A DNA stretch of 45,220 nucleotides from Rubripirellula sp. (GTDB taxonomy: Bacteria; Planctomycetota; Planctomycetia; Pirellulales; Pirellulaceae): positions 1 through 45,220 of the forward strand of contig JAQWPZ010000035.1 in NCBI GenBank assembly GCA_029245125.1. Direction: 5' to 3'. Under the pieces are notes generated by a model. The model saw only the letters and a program-made list of their open reading frames with translations, did not search any database and was not told where the DNA came from. Below are positions 37,569 to 45,220 of the stretch, piece after piece (the stretch's first letter is position 1; the number at the start of each line of letters is the position of its first letter). Both the position numbers and the translations under genes were made by a program.

Positions 37569-37952
37569 TTAGCGGAGGTCCTTGACGCCCTTCTTCCCGG
37601 CGACCGTCTTTCGAGGTCCTTTTCGGGTCCGAGCGTTAGTCTTCGTGCGCTGACCACGAACAGGCAGCGATTGGCGATGCCGCATGCCGCGATAGCTTTT
37701 GATTTCTCGGAGTCGGCTAATATTTTGAGCCAATTGGCGACGCAGCGGACCTTCGACCGTGTAGTCGCGCTCCAGCAATGCGGCTATCCGACCGAGCTCA
37801 TCCTCATGGATGTCACTTGCAGGCCGGGCAGGGTCAATCCCCAACTTTTCACATGCCTCTCGGGCGGAATGCAATCCGATCCCATAGAGGTAAGTGAGTG
37901 AATATTGGATCTGTTTGTCGTTCGGGATGTCGACGCCCATCAAACGGGGCAT
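37569..37952 (-). CDS. rpsM: 30S ribosomal protein S13 (uS13)
   Basis: The 127-residue protein is typical of S13: MPRLMGVDIPNDKQIQYSL, LTYLYGIG, then YRGMRHRQSLPVRGQRTKTN near 88-107 and the basic tail. It is located in the small-subunit head. GGAG lies about nine bases before the ATG at 37952. It is the first gene of the block; the usual preceding rpmJ (L36) gene is not here. Confidence 0.97.
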   Translation of the reverse strand: MPRLMGVDIPNDKQIQYSLTYLYGIGLHSAREACEKLGIDPARPASDIHEDELGRIAALLERDYTVEGPLRRQLAQNISRLREIKSYRGMRHRQSLPVRGQRTKTNARTRKGPRKTVAGKKGVKDLR

Positions 37953-38264
37953 AGGGCTAGCTCCGGTGAAATTCCGTGACTACGGGTGACTACGGGGACA
38001 TACAGTCAGCAACGATTGCCTCAACTTGTGGCTTACGCTCTGACCAAGAATCCCGAAATATACCCAGTGGCCCCCTTTTTGCTCAATGGGGACGTGGCCT
38101 CATTTTTTCAGGTTTCTCAGATAGGCCACTGCCGAGAGCTCAGCCAACACGTCCCAAACCCGCCAAACAGCCTGATCCGCCGCGATAAAACCAGTTTGCG
38201 AAGCGGGGAGAAATAGGCAAAACAGCCGCCAGATCGCCCCTTCCAAGCCGTCACTGAAAGTTGA
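37953..38264. other. Leader and promoter region of the rpsM-rpoA block
   Basis: I see no gene, and specifically no rpmJ-like 37-codon frame. A sigma-70-like promoter lies at 38057-38086 (minus strand, listed separately). A 10-base near-duplication (TGACTACGGG) lies near 37978-37997. The right end must also contain the 3' end of the folA transcript; no obvious terminator is seen for it. Confidence 0.45.
38057..38086 (-). promoter_or_regulatory. Sigma-70-like promoter for the rpsM operon
   Basis: Reading the minus strand, TTGAGC (38086-38081) is followed after 18 bases by TATATT (38062-38057). The distance to the rpsM start is about 100 bases. The match to the consensus is 4/6 and 5/6. This is a prediction by eye. 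Confidence 0.5.
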
Positions 38265-38780
38265 CTACCGCCCTTTCTGGCCGGGATTTCTTTGGTATCG
38301 GACAAATTCCGTCGGATAATCGTCTTTGATCGAAGCGGGGAACCGAGATCGCTCGATTGGCGAAAAGCCTTTCAAATCAAGCTCCAGCGTCGTATCACCC
38401 TCCAGTGACGCCCAGACGGTGGTAACGCCAATCCAATCACAATGGGGTAGCAATTGCCGATAAATTTCGGCCCCACCCACCACGAAAATACCTTCTCCAC
38501 CGAGTGATCGGCCCAATTGGATCGCCTGCTCGGGGTCAGCTGCCCGATGCACTCCTTCGAATTGCCAATCTTTCTGGCGGGTGACAACGACTGTTTGGCG
38601 ACCTGGCAGAGGACGCCCAATTGAATCGAAAGTACGTCGTCCCATCACGAGCACTCCGCCCATGGTCATTTTTTTAAAGCGACGCAAATCGCTGCTCAAA
38701 CGCCAGGGCATTCCCCCTTCGTGACCGATCACGCCATCCGGCGTCATCGCGACCAATGCTGCAACAACGATATCACTCAC
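38265..38780 (-). CDS. folA: Dihydrofolate reductase
   Basis: It reduces dihydrofolate to tetrahydrofolate with NADPH, and it regenerates the folate oxidised by the ThyA protein encoded just upstream. The 171-residue protein shows the active-site region [14 protein letters not shown] (catalytic Asp in SSDL), [19 protein letters not shown] and [15 protein letters not shown]. The start is a GTG at 38780 that overlaps the thyA TGA by four bases (GTGA). Longer in-frame starts would lie inside thyA. Confidence 0.95.
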   Translation of the reverse strand: MSDIVVAALVAMTPDGVIGHEGGMPWRLSSDLRRFKKMTMGGVLVMGRRTFDSIGRPLPGRQTVVVTRQKDWQFEGVHRAADPEQAIQLGRSLGGEGIFVVGGAEIYRQLLPHCDWIGVTTVWASLEGDTTLELDLKGFSPIERSRFPASIKDDYPTEFVRYQRNPGQKGR

Positions 38781-39571
38781 ACTGCCACCGATGCCTTGAT
38801 CCGCGGGTGAGGATCGTACCCAGTCAGCTGAAAGTCTTCGCATTGAAAATCAACGACATGCTTGGCATTGGAGTTGATTTCCATGGTCGGCAATGGTCGC
38901 GGGTGGCGGGAAAGCTGCTCACGAGCCTGATCAAAATGATTGCGATACAAGTGCAAGTCACCCAAAGTGTGCACGAATTCCCCAGGCTGCAGCCCCGTGA
39001 CGTGCGCCATCATCATCGTCAGCAACGCGTAACTAGCAATATTGAACGGTACGCCCAAAAACATGTCGGCACTGCGTTGATACAACTGGCAAGACAAGCG
39101 ATCACCGGCAACATAGAACTGAAACAGCAAGTGGCAAGGCGGCAGCGCCATCTTCGGTAGATCCGCAACATTCCAGGCCGAGACAACCAGCCGACGCGAC
39201 TGGGGGTTGGTTCGGATCTCGTTTTCCACCCAGCCGATCTGGTCAATCACAGACCCGTCGCCACGCGGCCAGCTCCGCCACTGGTGGCCATAGACCGGTC
39301 CGAGATCACCATTTTCGTCTGCCCACTCGTCCCAAATGGTGACGCCATTTTCCTTCAGCCACTTCACATTCGTGTCGCCGCGGAGGAACCACAGCAATTC
39401 ATAAATCACTGACTGCAAGTGAACTTTTTTGGTCGTCACCAACGGAAAACCTTGAGACAGATCGAATCGCATCTGCCGCCCGAACAACCCGCGCGTACCA
39501 ACGCCCGTTCGGTCGTCGCGATCGAGGCCGTGATGCAAGACCTCGTCCAGAAGTTTTAAATAAGTGCGCAT
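38777..39571 (-). CDS. thyA: Thymidylate synthase
   Basis: It methylates dUMP to dTMP using methylene-tetrahydrofolate. The 264-residue length and sequence match the ThyA type. The catalytic Cys146 is in [31 protein letters not shown] and [12 protein letters not shown] are the dUMP/folate-binding parts, and the N-terminal [11 protein letters not shown] holds the phosphate-binding Arg. It is translationally coupled to folA downstream, a common arrangement. Confidence 0.97.
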   Translation of the reverse strand: MRTYLKLLDEVLHHGLDRDDRTGVGTRGLFGRQMRFDLSQGFPLVTTKKVHLQSVIYELLWFLRGDTNVKWLKENGVTIWDEWADENGDLGPVYGHQWRSWPRGDGSVIDQIGWVENEIRTNPQSRRLVVSAWNVADLPKMALPPCHLLFQFYVAGDRLSCQLYQRSADMFLGVPFNIASYALLTMMMAHVTGLQPGEFVHTLGDLHLYRNHFDQAREQLSRHPRPLPTMEINSNAKHVVDFQCEDFQLTGYDPHPRIKASVAV

Positions 39572-39611
39572 GATTTGTTGAAACGGGTTCCGAGATGGCA
39601 GCCAGTCAAAA

Positions 39612-40268
39612 TTATTGCTTGATCCAATCTATCGTCCAATGCCTGTCACTGCTCATTTGAACGTGCTCCGCGTCAATGTTAAGCCCCCTGGCAATTTCCC
39701 GGATCTCCTCGAGCGTCAAAGCCGCTTGAAATGACTGCCGAAACAACTGCTGCGCCAACTCGTTTTCACTGCCGGCATACTGCCCAACCAGAGCTTCCAC
39801 TTCCTCCATCGACGCGGGACGAAACAGATCGCGAAGAAATAATCGCCCCCCCTCTCGCAACAACCGCACGGCAGTCGCCACGCCAAGCTCTGGCTGATCG
39901 AGGTGATGAATCAGGCTATTGCTAACCACGACATCGGCAATTTCGTCGTCAAAATCTGACAGTTTGGCGGCATCCACGCAATGAAGCTCGATGCGATCAA
40001 GCAAGCCAGCCAGATCAATTTCGCGCTTGGCGATCTCAAGCATTTCGACTTCTTGATCAAGCGCCATCACACGCACCGAGTCAAACCTGCGACAAATCTC
40101 GATCGGGATCGCCGCCGGGCCACACCCCAGATCAATAATGCGTTCACCGACTGGGCCGACCGCTAGCTCAGTCACGAAGTTTCGATTCACCTCTCCATGA
40201 TCCATGTCGTGATATTGCTGAGCCTCTTCGGTGGGGCTCATGATCTGTGGCTCGGGAATGCGTTTCAT
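39612..40268 (-). CDS. Class I SAM-dependent methyltransferase
   Basis: The protein has about 218 residues with the SAM-binding motif [16 protein letters not shown] near 42-56, an acidic strand-2 end ([11 protein letters not shown]) and motif IV-like [16 protein letters not shown]. The C-terminal [19 protein letters not shown] resembles small-molecule methyltransferases. The start at 40268 (MKRIPEPQI) is preferred; a long upstream frame to 40493 has no support. It lies 40 bases upstream of thyA. The substrate is unknown. Confidence 0.85.
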   Translation of the reverse strand: MKRIPEPQIMSPTEEAQQYHDMDHGEVNRNFVTELAVGPVGERIIDLGCGPAAIPIEICRRFDSVRVMALDQEVEMLEIAKREIDLAGLLDRIELHCVDAAKLSDFDDEIADVVVSNSLIHHLDQPELGVATAVRLLREGGRLFLRDLFRPASMEEVEALVGQYAGSENELAQQLFRQSFQAALTLEEIREIARGLNIDAEHVQMSSDRHWTIDWIKQ

Positions 40269-40552
40269 AAAACTTCGTCCGCGAGGGGAAAAATATGATT
40301 GGAAAGCGAAATCAGTGTGGGCGACGCGGATATTGAAATTCCCAACGACCCTGACCGCCAGTGGTGAACAACTACCGTAGAGGACGAAGGAACATAATTC
40401 GACTCTCCAACCGACCAGCCTGATTTCTACCGAAGGGTGAGTTACAATCTGCCGACGACGATCCGGTGGTTTATGATCCGGGGGGGCGTCCATGAAATTG
40501 CATTCATGACTCCCCGAGATCCCACCGCCCCCACCAAGACGATGGTTTTGCT

Positions 40553-41587
40553 ATGCGAATCGCCCGCCCCCTTCTGACCGGATCCCTCCTGGTCGCTGTT
40601 GCTTTTGTGATCGGCCAACAAGTCGCGGATCCGCCTGCGGCGCAGATGAAAACGTTTGCCGATGCGTTTCTGACCACACTCGATCAAGAGCAGCAAGCGA
40701 TCGCACAAGTTCCATACGGGTCAGAGAAACGGGTGGACTGGCACTTCATCCCCAAGAAAAGCCGCAAGGGGTTAGTACTTCGAGAAATGAATCCAGCGCA
40801 ACGCACCGCTGCTTTGCGATTGGTGCGTGCCGCCCTCAGTGAGCTTGGCTACGACAAGACCCAAAAAATCATGATGCTCGAGGGAGTCTTGCGGGAACTG
40901 GAGGGTAAAGACCGAAATTGGGAACGCGATCCAGAAAAGTACTACGTTACGATTTTTGGGACACCGACTGACACGGGCGCCTGGGGTATGAGCTTCGAAG
41001 GCCACCACCTGTCACTGAACTTCGTTTGTCGTGATGGACAAATCGTCGATAGCACACCGCAGTTTTTTGCGGCCAATCCCGCCACCGTAATGAACGATGT
41101 CACGGGTCCACTCGGAAAAGGAACACGAGTCCTTCGCAATGAAGAAGCGTTGGCATTTAAATTGGTCAATGCGCTGAATCCTGCCCAGGCGAAGCGAGCG
41201 ATCTTGTCGGATACCGCACCAAAGGAAATTCGCTTCGCCGGCGAACCCCAAGCTGAGGTCGGGGAACCTGAAGGCATTAGCCAACGCGAGCTAAACGAAG
41301 ATCAACAGGCGTTACTGAAAAAACTGGTCTATACCTACACCGACGCCATCACAGAAAAAGTCTCCGCGCAGCGACGTGCAAAAATTGATCAGAATGGCTG
41401 GGAGGAGATTCACTTCGCCTGGGCTGGCCCGACGAAACCAGGAATCGGCCACTACTATCGCGTACGCGGCAAAGAGTTCCTGATCGAATTCGTCAACACA
41501 CAACCCGACGCAGCTGGCAATCCTGCCAATCACATCCACTGCGTTTGGCGAGACCTAACCGGCGACTTCGATTTGCCGAACAAGTAA
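40553..41587 (+). CDS. DUF3500 family exported protein
   Basis: The 344-residue protein has an N-terminal hydrophobic signal-like segment (about 6-22, PLLTGSLLVAVAFVIGQ). Characteristic DUF3500 stretches are WHFIPKKSRKGL near 63-74, ALRLVRAALSELGYDKTQKI near 87-106, RDPEKYYVTIFGTPTDTGAWG near 125-145 and FEGHHLSLNFV near 148-158. The GHH motif could bind a metal, but the activity of the family is not known to me. It is divergent from the methyltransferase gene (284-base gap), with no clear operon partner. Confidence 0.88.
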   Translation: MRIARPLLTGSLLVAVAFVIGQQVADPPAAQMKTFADAFLTTLDQEQQAIAQVPYGSEKRVDWHFIPKKSRKGLVLREMNPAQRTAALRLVRAALSELGYDKTQKIMMLEGVLRELEGKDRNWERDPEKYYVTIFGTPTDTGAWGMSFEGHHLSLNFVCRDGQIVDSTPQFFAANPATVMNDVTGPLGKGTRVLRNEEALAFKLVNALNPAQAKRAILSDTAPKEIRFAGEPQAEVGEPEGISQRELNEDQQALLKKLVYTYTDAITEKVSAQRRAKIDQNGWEEIHFAWAGPTKPGIGHYYRVRGKEFLIEFVNTQPDAAGNPANHIHCVWRDLTGDFDLPNK

Positions 41588-41792
41588 TTCGTTTTGCCGC
41601 ACAAGTCCCACACGCAGCGAGAGGAAGGGAATCAGAGGTCAATTCTCGGTCCCTCACTGCGAGTGGCACGATTGCCTCCAAACGCGGCTGCTGGTTGACC
41701 CCACCGACGGGTGCGTCCTCCACACCGGCTTTCAGATGCCGACGGTCCGAATCCAGCGAAAATGGCAGCCCAGCCCCGACTGGATCTTGCCA

Positions 41793-41812
41793 TCCGACAA
41801 TAATATGTCGGA
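41793..41812 (+). promoter_or_regulatory. Perfect hairpin overlapping the Shine-Dalgarno of the next gene
   Basis: TCCGACA at 41793-41799 and TGTCGGA at 41806-41812 form a seven-base stem with a six-base AT loop. The 3' arm includes the first three bases (GGA) of the GGAGGA ribosome-binding site at 41810-41815, so folding would mask it. Confidence 0.6.
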
Positions 41813-41821
41813 GGACAGAAT

Positions 41822-42220
41822 ATGCTGATCGGTTGGTTCAAACATCTCCAAAAGCGGTACGCCGATTGGTGCGGGGACCGCGACATGGAAATAGCGATTC
41901 GAAAGCACCTAACGGCGAACGGATTTTTCGGTGGTACCGCAAAACTTCGCAACGTCCGCCTCGTCGCGGTACAAAGGCCCGGGTGGCTGCAAGTATTTCG
42001 CTTCGAAGCTCAGGCGCGAGTCCGCCCGCCAGATGAACACGATGACGCACCGCAACCCGAGGCGGAATACGAAGTCGTCTACGGGTTGGTTCGAGACGAC
42101 ATTAGGCGGAATGTAAACTCGATCCGAACGTTCTCGCGAGAAGACCAGCGAAAAGAACTGTTCGCGCGATGGAGCAAAGACTTGATTTGCCTCCGCGGTG
42201 CACACAGCCTGGTCGCCTGA
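41822..42220 (+). CDS. Small protein of unknown function
   Basis: The 132-residue protein starts at the ATG at 41822 with a strong GGAGGA six bases upstream, which makes it a real gene despite no family recognition. The N-terminus MLIGWFKHLQKRYADWCGDR is amphipathic rather than a clear signal. The middle (RLVAVQRPGWLQVFRFEAQA) looks beta-rich, and there is an acidic loop (PDEHDDAPQPEAEY) near 70-83. It is preceded by a hairpin that overlaps the ribosome-binding site. I assign no function. Confidence 0.75.
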   Translation: MLIGWFKHLQKRYADWCGDRDMEIAIRKHLTANGFFGGTAKLRNVRLVAVQRPGWLQVFRFEAQARVRPPDEHDDAPQPEAEYEVVYGLVRDDIRRNVNSIRTFSREDQRKELFARWSKDLICLRGAHSLVA

Positions 42221-42619
42221 CCCTGACGGTTCGTGCCAGCGGGCGTTGTTGCGCGTCAGCTTCGTGCGACCGAAATCTTGCTCGACCCACGAAGGCCAAC
42301 AGGCTCAAAATACAGATCGGGCTGCGACTATGACCACGCCGCTGCGACTACGACCACACCGGTGAGACTACGACCACACCGCTGCGACCACACCGCTGCG
42401 ATTATGACCACACCGCTGCGATTATGACCACGCCGCTGGGCTTGCACCTACGCGAGTTGGGCCCCATCCCATTAGCTTGATCGTGAACGTCAGTGATGGA
42501 TCGTGAATTCACTTTAGCGAACCGGGGTCGTTCGCCTTCCCCATCTACGATCCGTCCGCATTGCGGTAGAATCCAGTGATCGGTATCCCACCCCCAACTC
42601 TTAATCGTTGCTTGATGTT
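42221..42619. other. Intergenic region with a tandem repeat tract
   Basis: There is no gene. The notable content is the 20-base tandem repeat at 42324-42437 (listed separately). The right part is presumably the leader of the peptidase gene, though I could not pick a promoter with confidence. Confidence 0.45.
42324..42437. repeat. 20-base tandem repeat, five copies plus one 14-base copy
   Basis: The unit resembles GCGACTATGACCACACCGCT. Copies lie at 42324, 42344, 42364, 42398 and 42418, with a shortened 14-base unit at 42384-42397. They differ by a few bases each (for example ACT versus ATT, ACG versus ATG). There are no spacers, so it is not a CRISPR array. Confidence 0.9.
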
Positions 42620-45220
42620 ATGCCAATGATGCTTCGATACGTCGCTGCCTGCCTGCTGATTAGCCTCCCGTCTTTGTTGCCGGGCCAGGATCCGGGTGAC
42701 GCTCCCGAGGAGGCGGGCCAAGAGTCCGAGTGGCTGTCAGACGTCCGACAAATCACGTTTGAAGGGCGGCGGGCAGGCGAGGGTTACTTCAGCGCCGATG
42801 GCTCACGAATGGTCTTCCAAAGCGAGCGGGATCGGGCGAATCCGTTCTACCAGATTTACGTGACCGATCTCAAAACTGGTGACCTCACGAAGATCTCTCC
42901 AGGCCACGGAAAAACAACCTGTGCTTGGATTCACCCAAGCGGGGACCGAGTGCTGTTCTCGAGCACCCACGAGGATCCAGAGGCGGTCGAAAAACAGAAT
43001 GCCGAAATCGAATTGCGGAACAGTGGTCAGCAGCGGCGCTACTCCTGGGACTACGACCCGAACTACGAACTGTACGGAAAGGCGTTGGCCAACGGCGAAA
43101 TCACACGACTCACCAACGCTCGCGGGTACGACGCCGAGGGGAGCTACAGTCCTGACGGGAGTCAAATTGTATTTGCTTCCAACCGGCAAGCCTACTCGCG
43201 AGATCTAACCGATCGCGAGAAGAAACTGTTCGAAGTCGATCCAGCCTTCATGATCGACATCTACATCATGAATTCGGACGGAACAAACTTGCGGCAACTG
43301 ACCGATGTCCCCGGTTACGACGGCGGCCCATTTTTCTCACCCGACGGTCGCCGAATTTGCTGGCGGCGATTTTCCGAAGATGGGGCTACCGCCGAAGTGT
43401 TCACGATGAAAACTGATGGCACCGACGTACAGCGGTTGACGAGCATTGGCGCAATGAGCTGGGCTCCGTTTTTTCATCCCAGCGGTGACTACTTAATCTT
43501 CACCACCAACAAACATGGATTCGGCAACTTTGAACTCTATTTGGTTCGCGCGGATGGCAAAGGTGACCCGGTGCGTGTAACCAGCACCGACGGCTTCGAT
43601 GGCTTACCAGTTTTCCTTCCCGATGGAAAACAGTTGTCATGGACCAGCAATCGAACAGCAAACAAACAATCACAGATTTTCATGGGAACATGGAATGACG
43701 CCCTCGCCCGGAAAGAACTGAATCTGGAAAACAGTGAAGACCGCACGGCTGCGCTAGCGGCGGCGGAATCATCTTCGCCTGACTTTGCCCCAACGGATGT
43801 CATGCGACACGTCGACTTTTTAACTCGACCCGAACTCGGAGGCCGCCTGACTGGCACTGAGGGGGAACGCCGCGCAACCGCGTATGTGGCGGCTTATCTG
43901 GAAAGCCTGGGATTTGAACCAGCGGGTGAAAATGGATCCTTTTATCACATGTTTGACTTCCCGGCCGGTTCGAAATTGACCGATGAGAATCAATTTAAAG
44001 TCGACGGCAAAACACTGGAACTCGATAAAGATTGGCGGCCGCTGTCGTTTTCGGCGGTCGGTGACTTCGAACCAAGCGGAATCGTTTTCGCTGGGTATGG
44101 TCTGCAAGTCCCCCAATCAGAAGATTCGCCCGAGTACGACAGCTATGTGCATCTAAACGTGGCAGACCAATGGGTCATCGTCTTGCGAGATCTACCACAA
44201 GAAATCACGCCAGAACTCAGGCAAAAAATGGCGAGGTATTCGAGTCCACGGCGAAAAGCATCCATCGCTCGCGACTTGGGCGCGAAAGGAATCTTGTTTG
44301 TAAGCGGTCCGACGAGCAAGGTTCGCAACCAGCTGATCCGATTTGATCAAGCAGCATCCCAAGCCAGCGTGAGCATTGCCGCTCTATCCATCACCAACGA
44401 TGTCGCGATCAAGCTGCTGGCGGCGGCTGACAGCAACCTGCAAAAAATCCAATCCGAACTCGACGATGGCTCTTTGCAAATGGGCTTTCCAGTTGGCAGC
44501 GCGAAAGCATCCGCGACCGTCGGAATCAAACGCCAACGTGGAACCGGCCGTAATGTGGTCGCACGCTTGCCAGCGACTGCTCCCATCAAGGATTCCGGAG
44601 CAGTGATTCTGGGCGCCCACATCGACCATCTAGGACGTGGTGGCAGCACCAACAGCCTTGCCCGAGAGGATGAGCGGGATGCAGTCCACGTCGGTGCTGA
44701 TGACAACGCCAGCGGTGTCGCTGCAATGCTTGAAATAGCGCAGTACCTCGCGAGCGAAATCCGCAGCGGCAAACTACAATCAAAACGCGACTTCGTGGTT
44801 GCTGCCTGGAGTGGTGAAGAACTCGGCCTGTTCGGGTCTCAAGCCTTTGTCAGCGACTACTACGAGTTGTTTCCAAATGCACCCCGGTCAGCCGAAACTT
44901 CGACCAAAGACGAGGTCGCAGCAGCTCACGGTCACGGTGGATCAGCAGAGCAAACGCGTCTGACCGCCGCCGTCACCACTTACTTGAATCTCGATATGGT
45001 GGGTCGCTTGCGAGAGAAACTTGTGGTGCAAGGTATCGGTTCGTCCCCCGGCTTTGCCGGCGAAGTGCAACGTCGCAATCTTCCTGTCGGACTGAACCTT
45101 CAACTCGACAAGACTAGCTCGCGACTGCCGACGGATGCCTCGGCGTTTGTCGGTCGGGGTGTGCCAATTCTGTCTGCTTTTACCGGCGCCCACGAAGATT
45201 ATCACACGCCCCGAGACACC
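42620..45220 (+). CDS. PD40 beta-propeller plus M28 zinc metallopeptidase (3' end cut by the window)
   Basis: At least 867 codons are visible with no stop before the window ends. A signal peptide (about 1-22, YVAACLLISLPSLLPGQ) precedes a TolB-like PD40 propeller of about 360 residues (EGSYSPDGSQIVFASN, GPFFSPDGRRICW, LPVFLPDGKQLSW). From about 400 an M28 aminopeptidase-like domain follows, with the zinc ligands in GAHIDHLG, GADDNASGVAAML, WSGEELGLFGSQAF, LNLDMVGR and EDYHTP. All expected ligands are present. It is probably a secreted or periplasmic peptidase with the propeller helping substrate binding. The start at 42620 lacks a good Shine-Dalgarno sequence; ATGs at 42626 and 42629 are alternatives. 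Confidence 0.9.
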   Translation, partial: MPMMLRYVAACLLISLPSLLPGQDPGDAPEEAGQESEWLSDVRQITFEGRRAGEGYFSADGSRMVFQSERDRANPFYQIYVTDLKTGDLTKISPGHGKTTCAWIHPSGDRVLFSSTHEDPEAVEKQNAEIELRNSGQQRRYSWDYDPNYELYGKALANGEITRLTNARGYDAEGSYSPDGSQIVFASNRQAYSRDLTDREKKLFEVDPAFMIDIYIMNSDGTNLRQLTDVPGYDGGPFFSPDGRRICWRRFSEDGATAEVFTMKTDGTDVQRLTSIGAMSWAPFFHPSGDYLIFTTNKHGFGNFELYLVRADGKGDPVRVTSTDGFDGLPVFLPDGKQLSWTSNRTANKQSQIFMGTWNDALARKELNLENSEDRTAALAAAESSSPDFAPTDVMRHVDFLTRPELGGRLTGTEGERRATAYVAAYLESLGFEPAGENGSFYHMFDFPAGSKLTDENQFKVDGKTLELDKDWRPLSFSAVGDFEPSGIVFAGYGLQVPQSEDSPEYDSYVHLNVADQWVIVLRDLPQEITPELRQKMARYSSPRRKASIARDLGAKGILFVSGPTSKVRNQLIRFDQAASQASVSIAALSITNDVAIKLLAAADSNLQKIQSELDDGSLQMGFPVGSAKASATVGIKRQRGTGRNVVARLPATAPIKDSGAVILGAHIDHLGRGGSTNSLAREDERDAVHVGADDNASGVAAMLEIAQYLASEIRSGKLQSKRDFVVAAWSGEELGLFGSQAFVSDYYELFPNAPRSAETSTKDEVAAAHGHGGSAEQTRLTAAVTTYLNLDMVGRLREKLVVQGIGSSPGFAGEVQRRNLPVGLNLQLDKTSSRLPTDASAFVGRGVPILSAFTGAHEDYHTPRDT

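Noticed and set aside
37953..38264. rpmJ (ribosomal protein L36) upstream of rpsM
   Set aside because: I looked for a 37-codon frame with the C-x2-C and C-x-H zinc pattern on the minus strand and found none.
41909..42205. 98-residue minus-strand frame
   Set aside because: It is antisense to the small gene at 41822, which has a strong Shine-Dalgarno sequence; the minus frame has none and looks like a shadow.
42324..42437. Possible CRISPR array
   Set aside because: The units are contiguous with no spacers and only 20 bases long, and no cas genes are near.

Overview
This window looks like a chromosomal segment of a Planctomycetes bacterium, probably from the Rhodopirellula/Pirellulaceae group. 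That is inferred from gene content: FG-GAP/ASPIC-UnbV proteins, a multihaem cytochrome with TPRs, a bacterial beta-RFAP synthase next to DUF447 (tetrahydromethanopterin synthesis), a DUF1559-like pseudopilin domain fused to an anti-sigma-type protein, DUF3500, ThuA, and an expanded ribosomal protein L17. I see no rRNA, tRNA, insertion sequence, prophage or CRISPR array. Most genes are long, intact and moderately GC-rich, as in core chromosome.

Layout. (1) 146-9095, plus strand: a giant membrane-anchored FG-GAP protein, a membrane pentahaem c-type cytochrome with C-terminal TPRs, and a CRTAC1-type FG-GAP/ASPIC protein. (2) 9101-13488, minus strand: an alpha/beta-hydrolase-fold protein lacking its nucleophile, a stand-alone receiver protein coupled to a DUF423 membrane protein, then pyrB and an adjoining pyrC-like gene whose metal and catalytic residues are all replaced (a pseudo-dihydroorotase). 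(3) 13984-17759, minus strand: malate dehydrogenase and two overlapping genes for membrane proteins with related C-terminal architecture. (4) 17920-24130, plus strand: two exported TPR proteins followed by ExbB/TolQ and two ExbD proteins. (5) 24145-26361, plus strand: pabA, DUF447 and beta-RFAP synthase, which together make sense as a pABA-to-methanopterin segment. (6) 26666-30555: an NCS2/AzgA-like permease (minus), then an ECF sigma factor and an anti-sigma/pseudopilin fusion (plus). (7) 30851-35066: a ThuA protein and xylulokinase (minus), and a divergent Tat-type lipoprotein solute-binding protein (plus). (8) 35252-40268, minus strand: methyltransferase, thyA-folA (4-base overlap), then rpsM-rpsK-rpoA-rplQ, ended by a strong hairpin terminator. 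The usual rpsD and rpmJ are absent from this block. (9) 40553-45220, plus strand: a DUF3500 protein, a small unknown gene whose ribosome-binding site lies in a perfect hairpin, a 20-base tandem-repeat tract, and a PD40-propeller/M28 metallopeptidase cut by the window end.

Short tandem duplications of 15-22 bases recur throughout, in frame within genes and with any period between genes. The most interesting items are the degenerate PyrC, the methanopterin cluster, the FG-GAP/cytochrome cluster, the sigma/anti-sigma-pseudopilin pair, and several structured non-coding elements. Family names come from recognition of motifs by eye; no database search was run.
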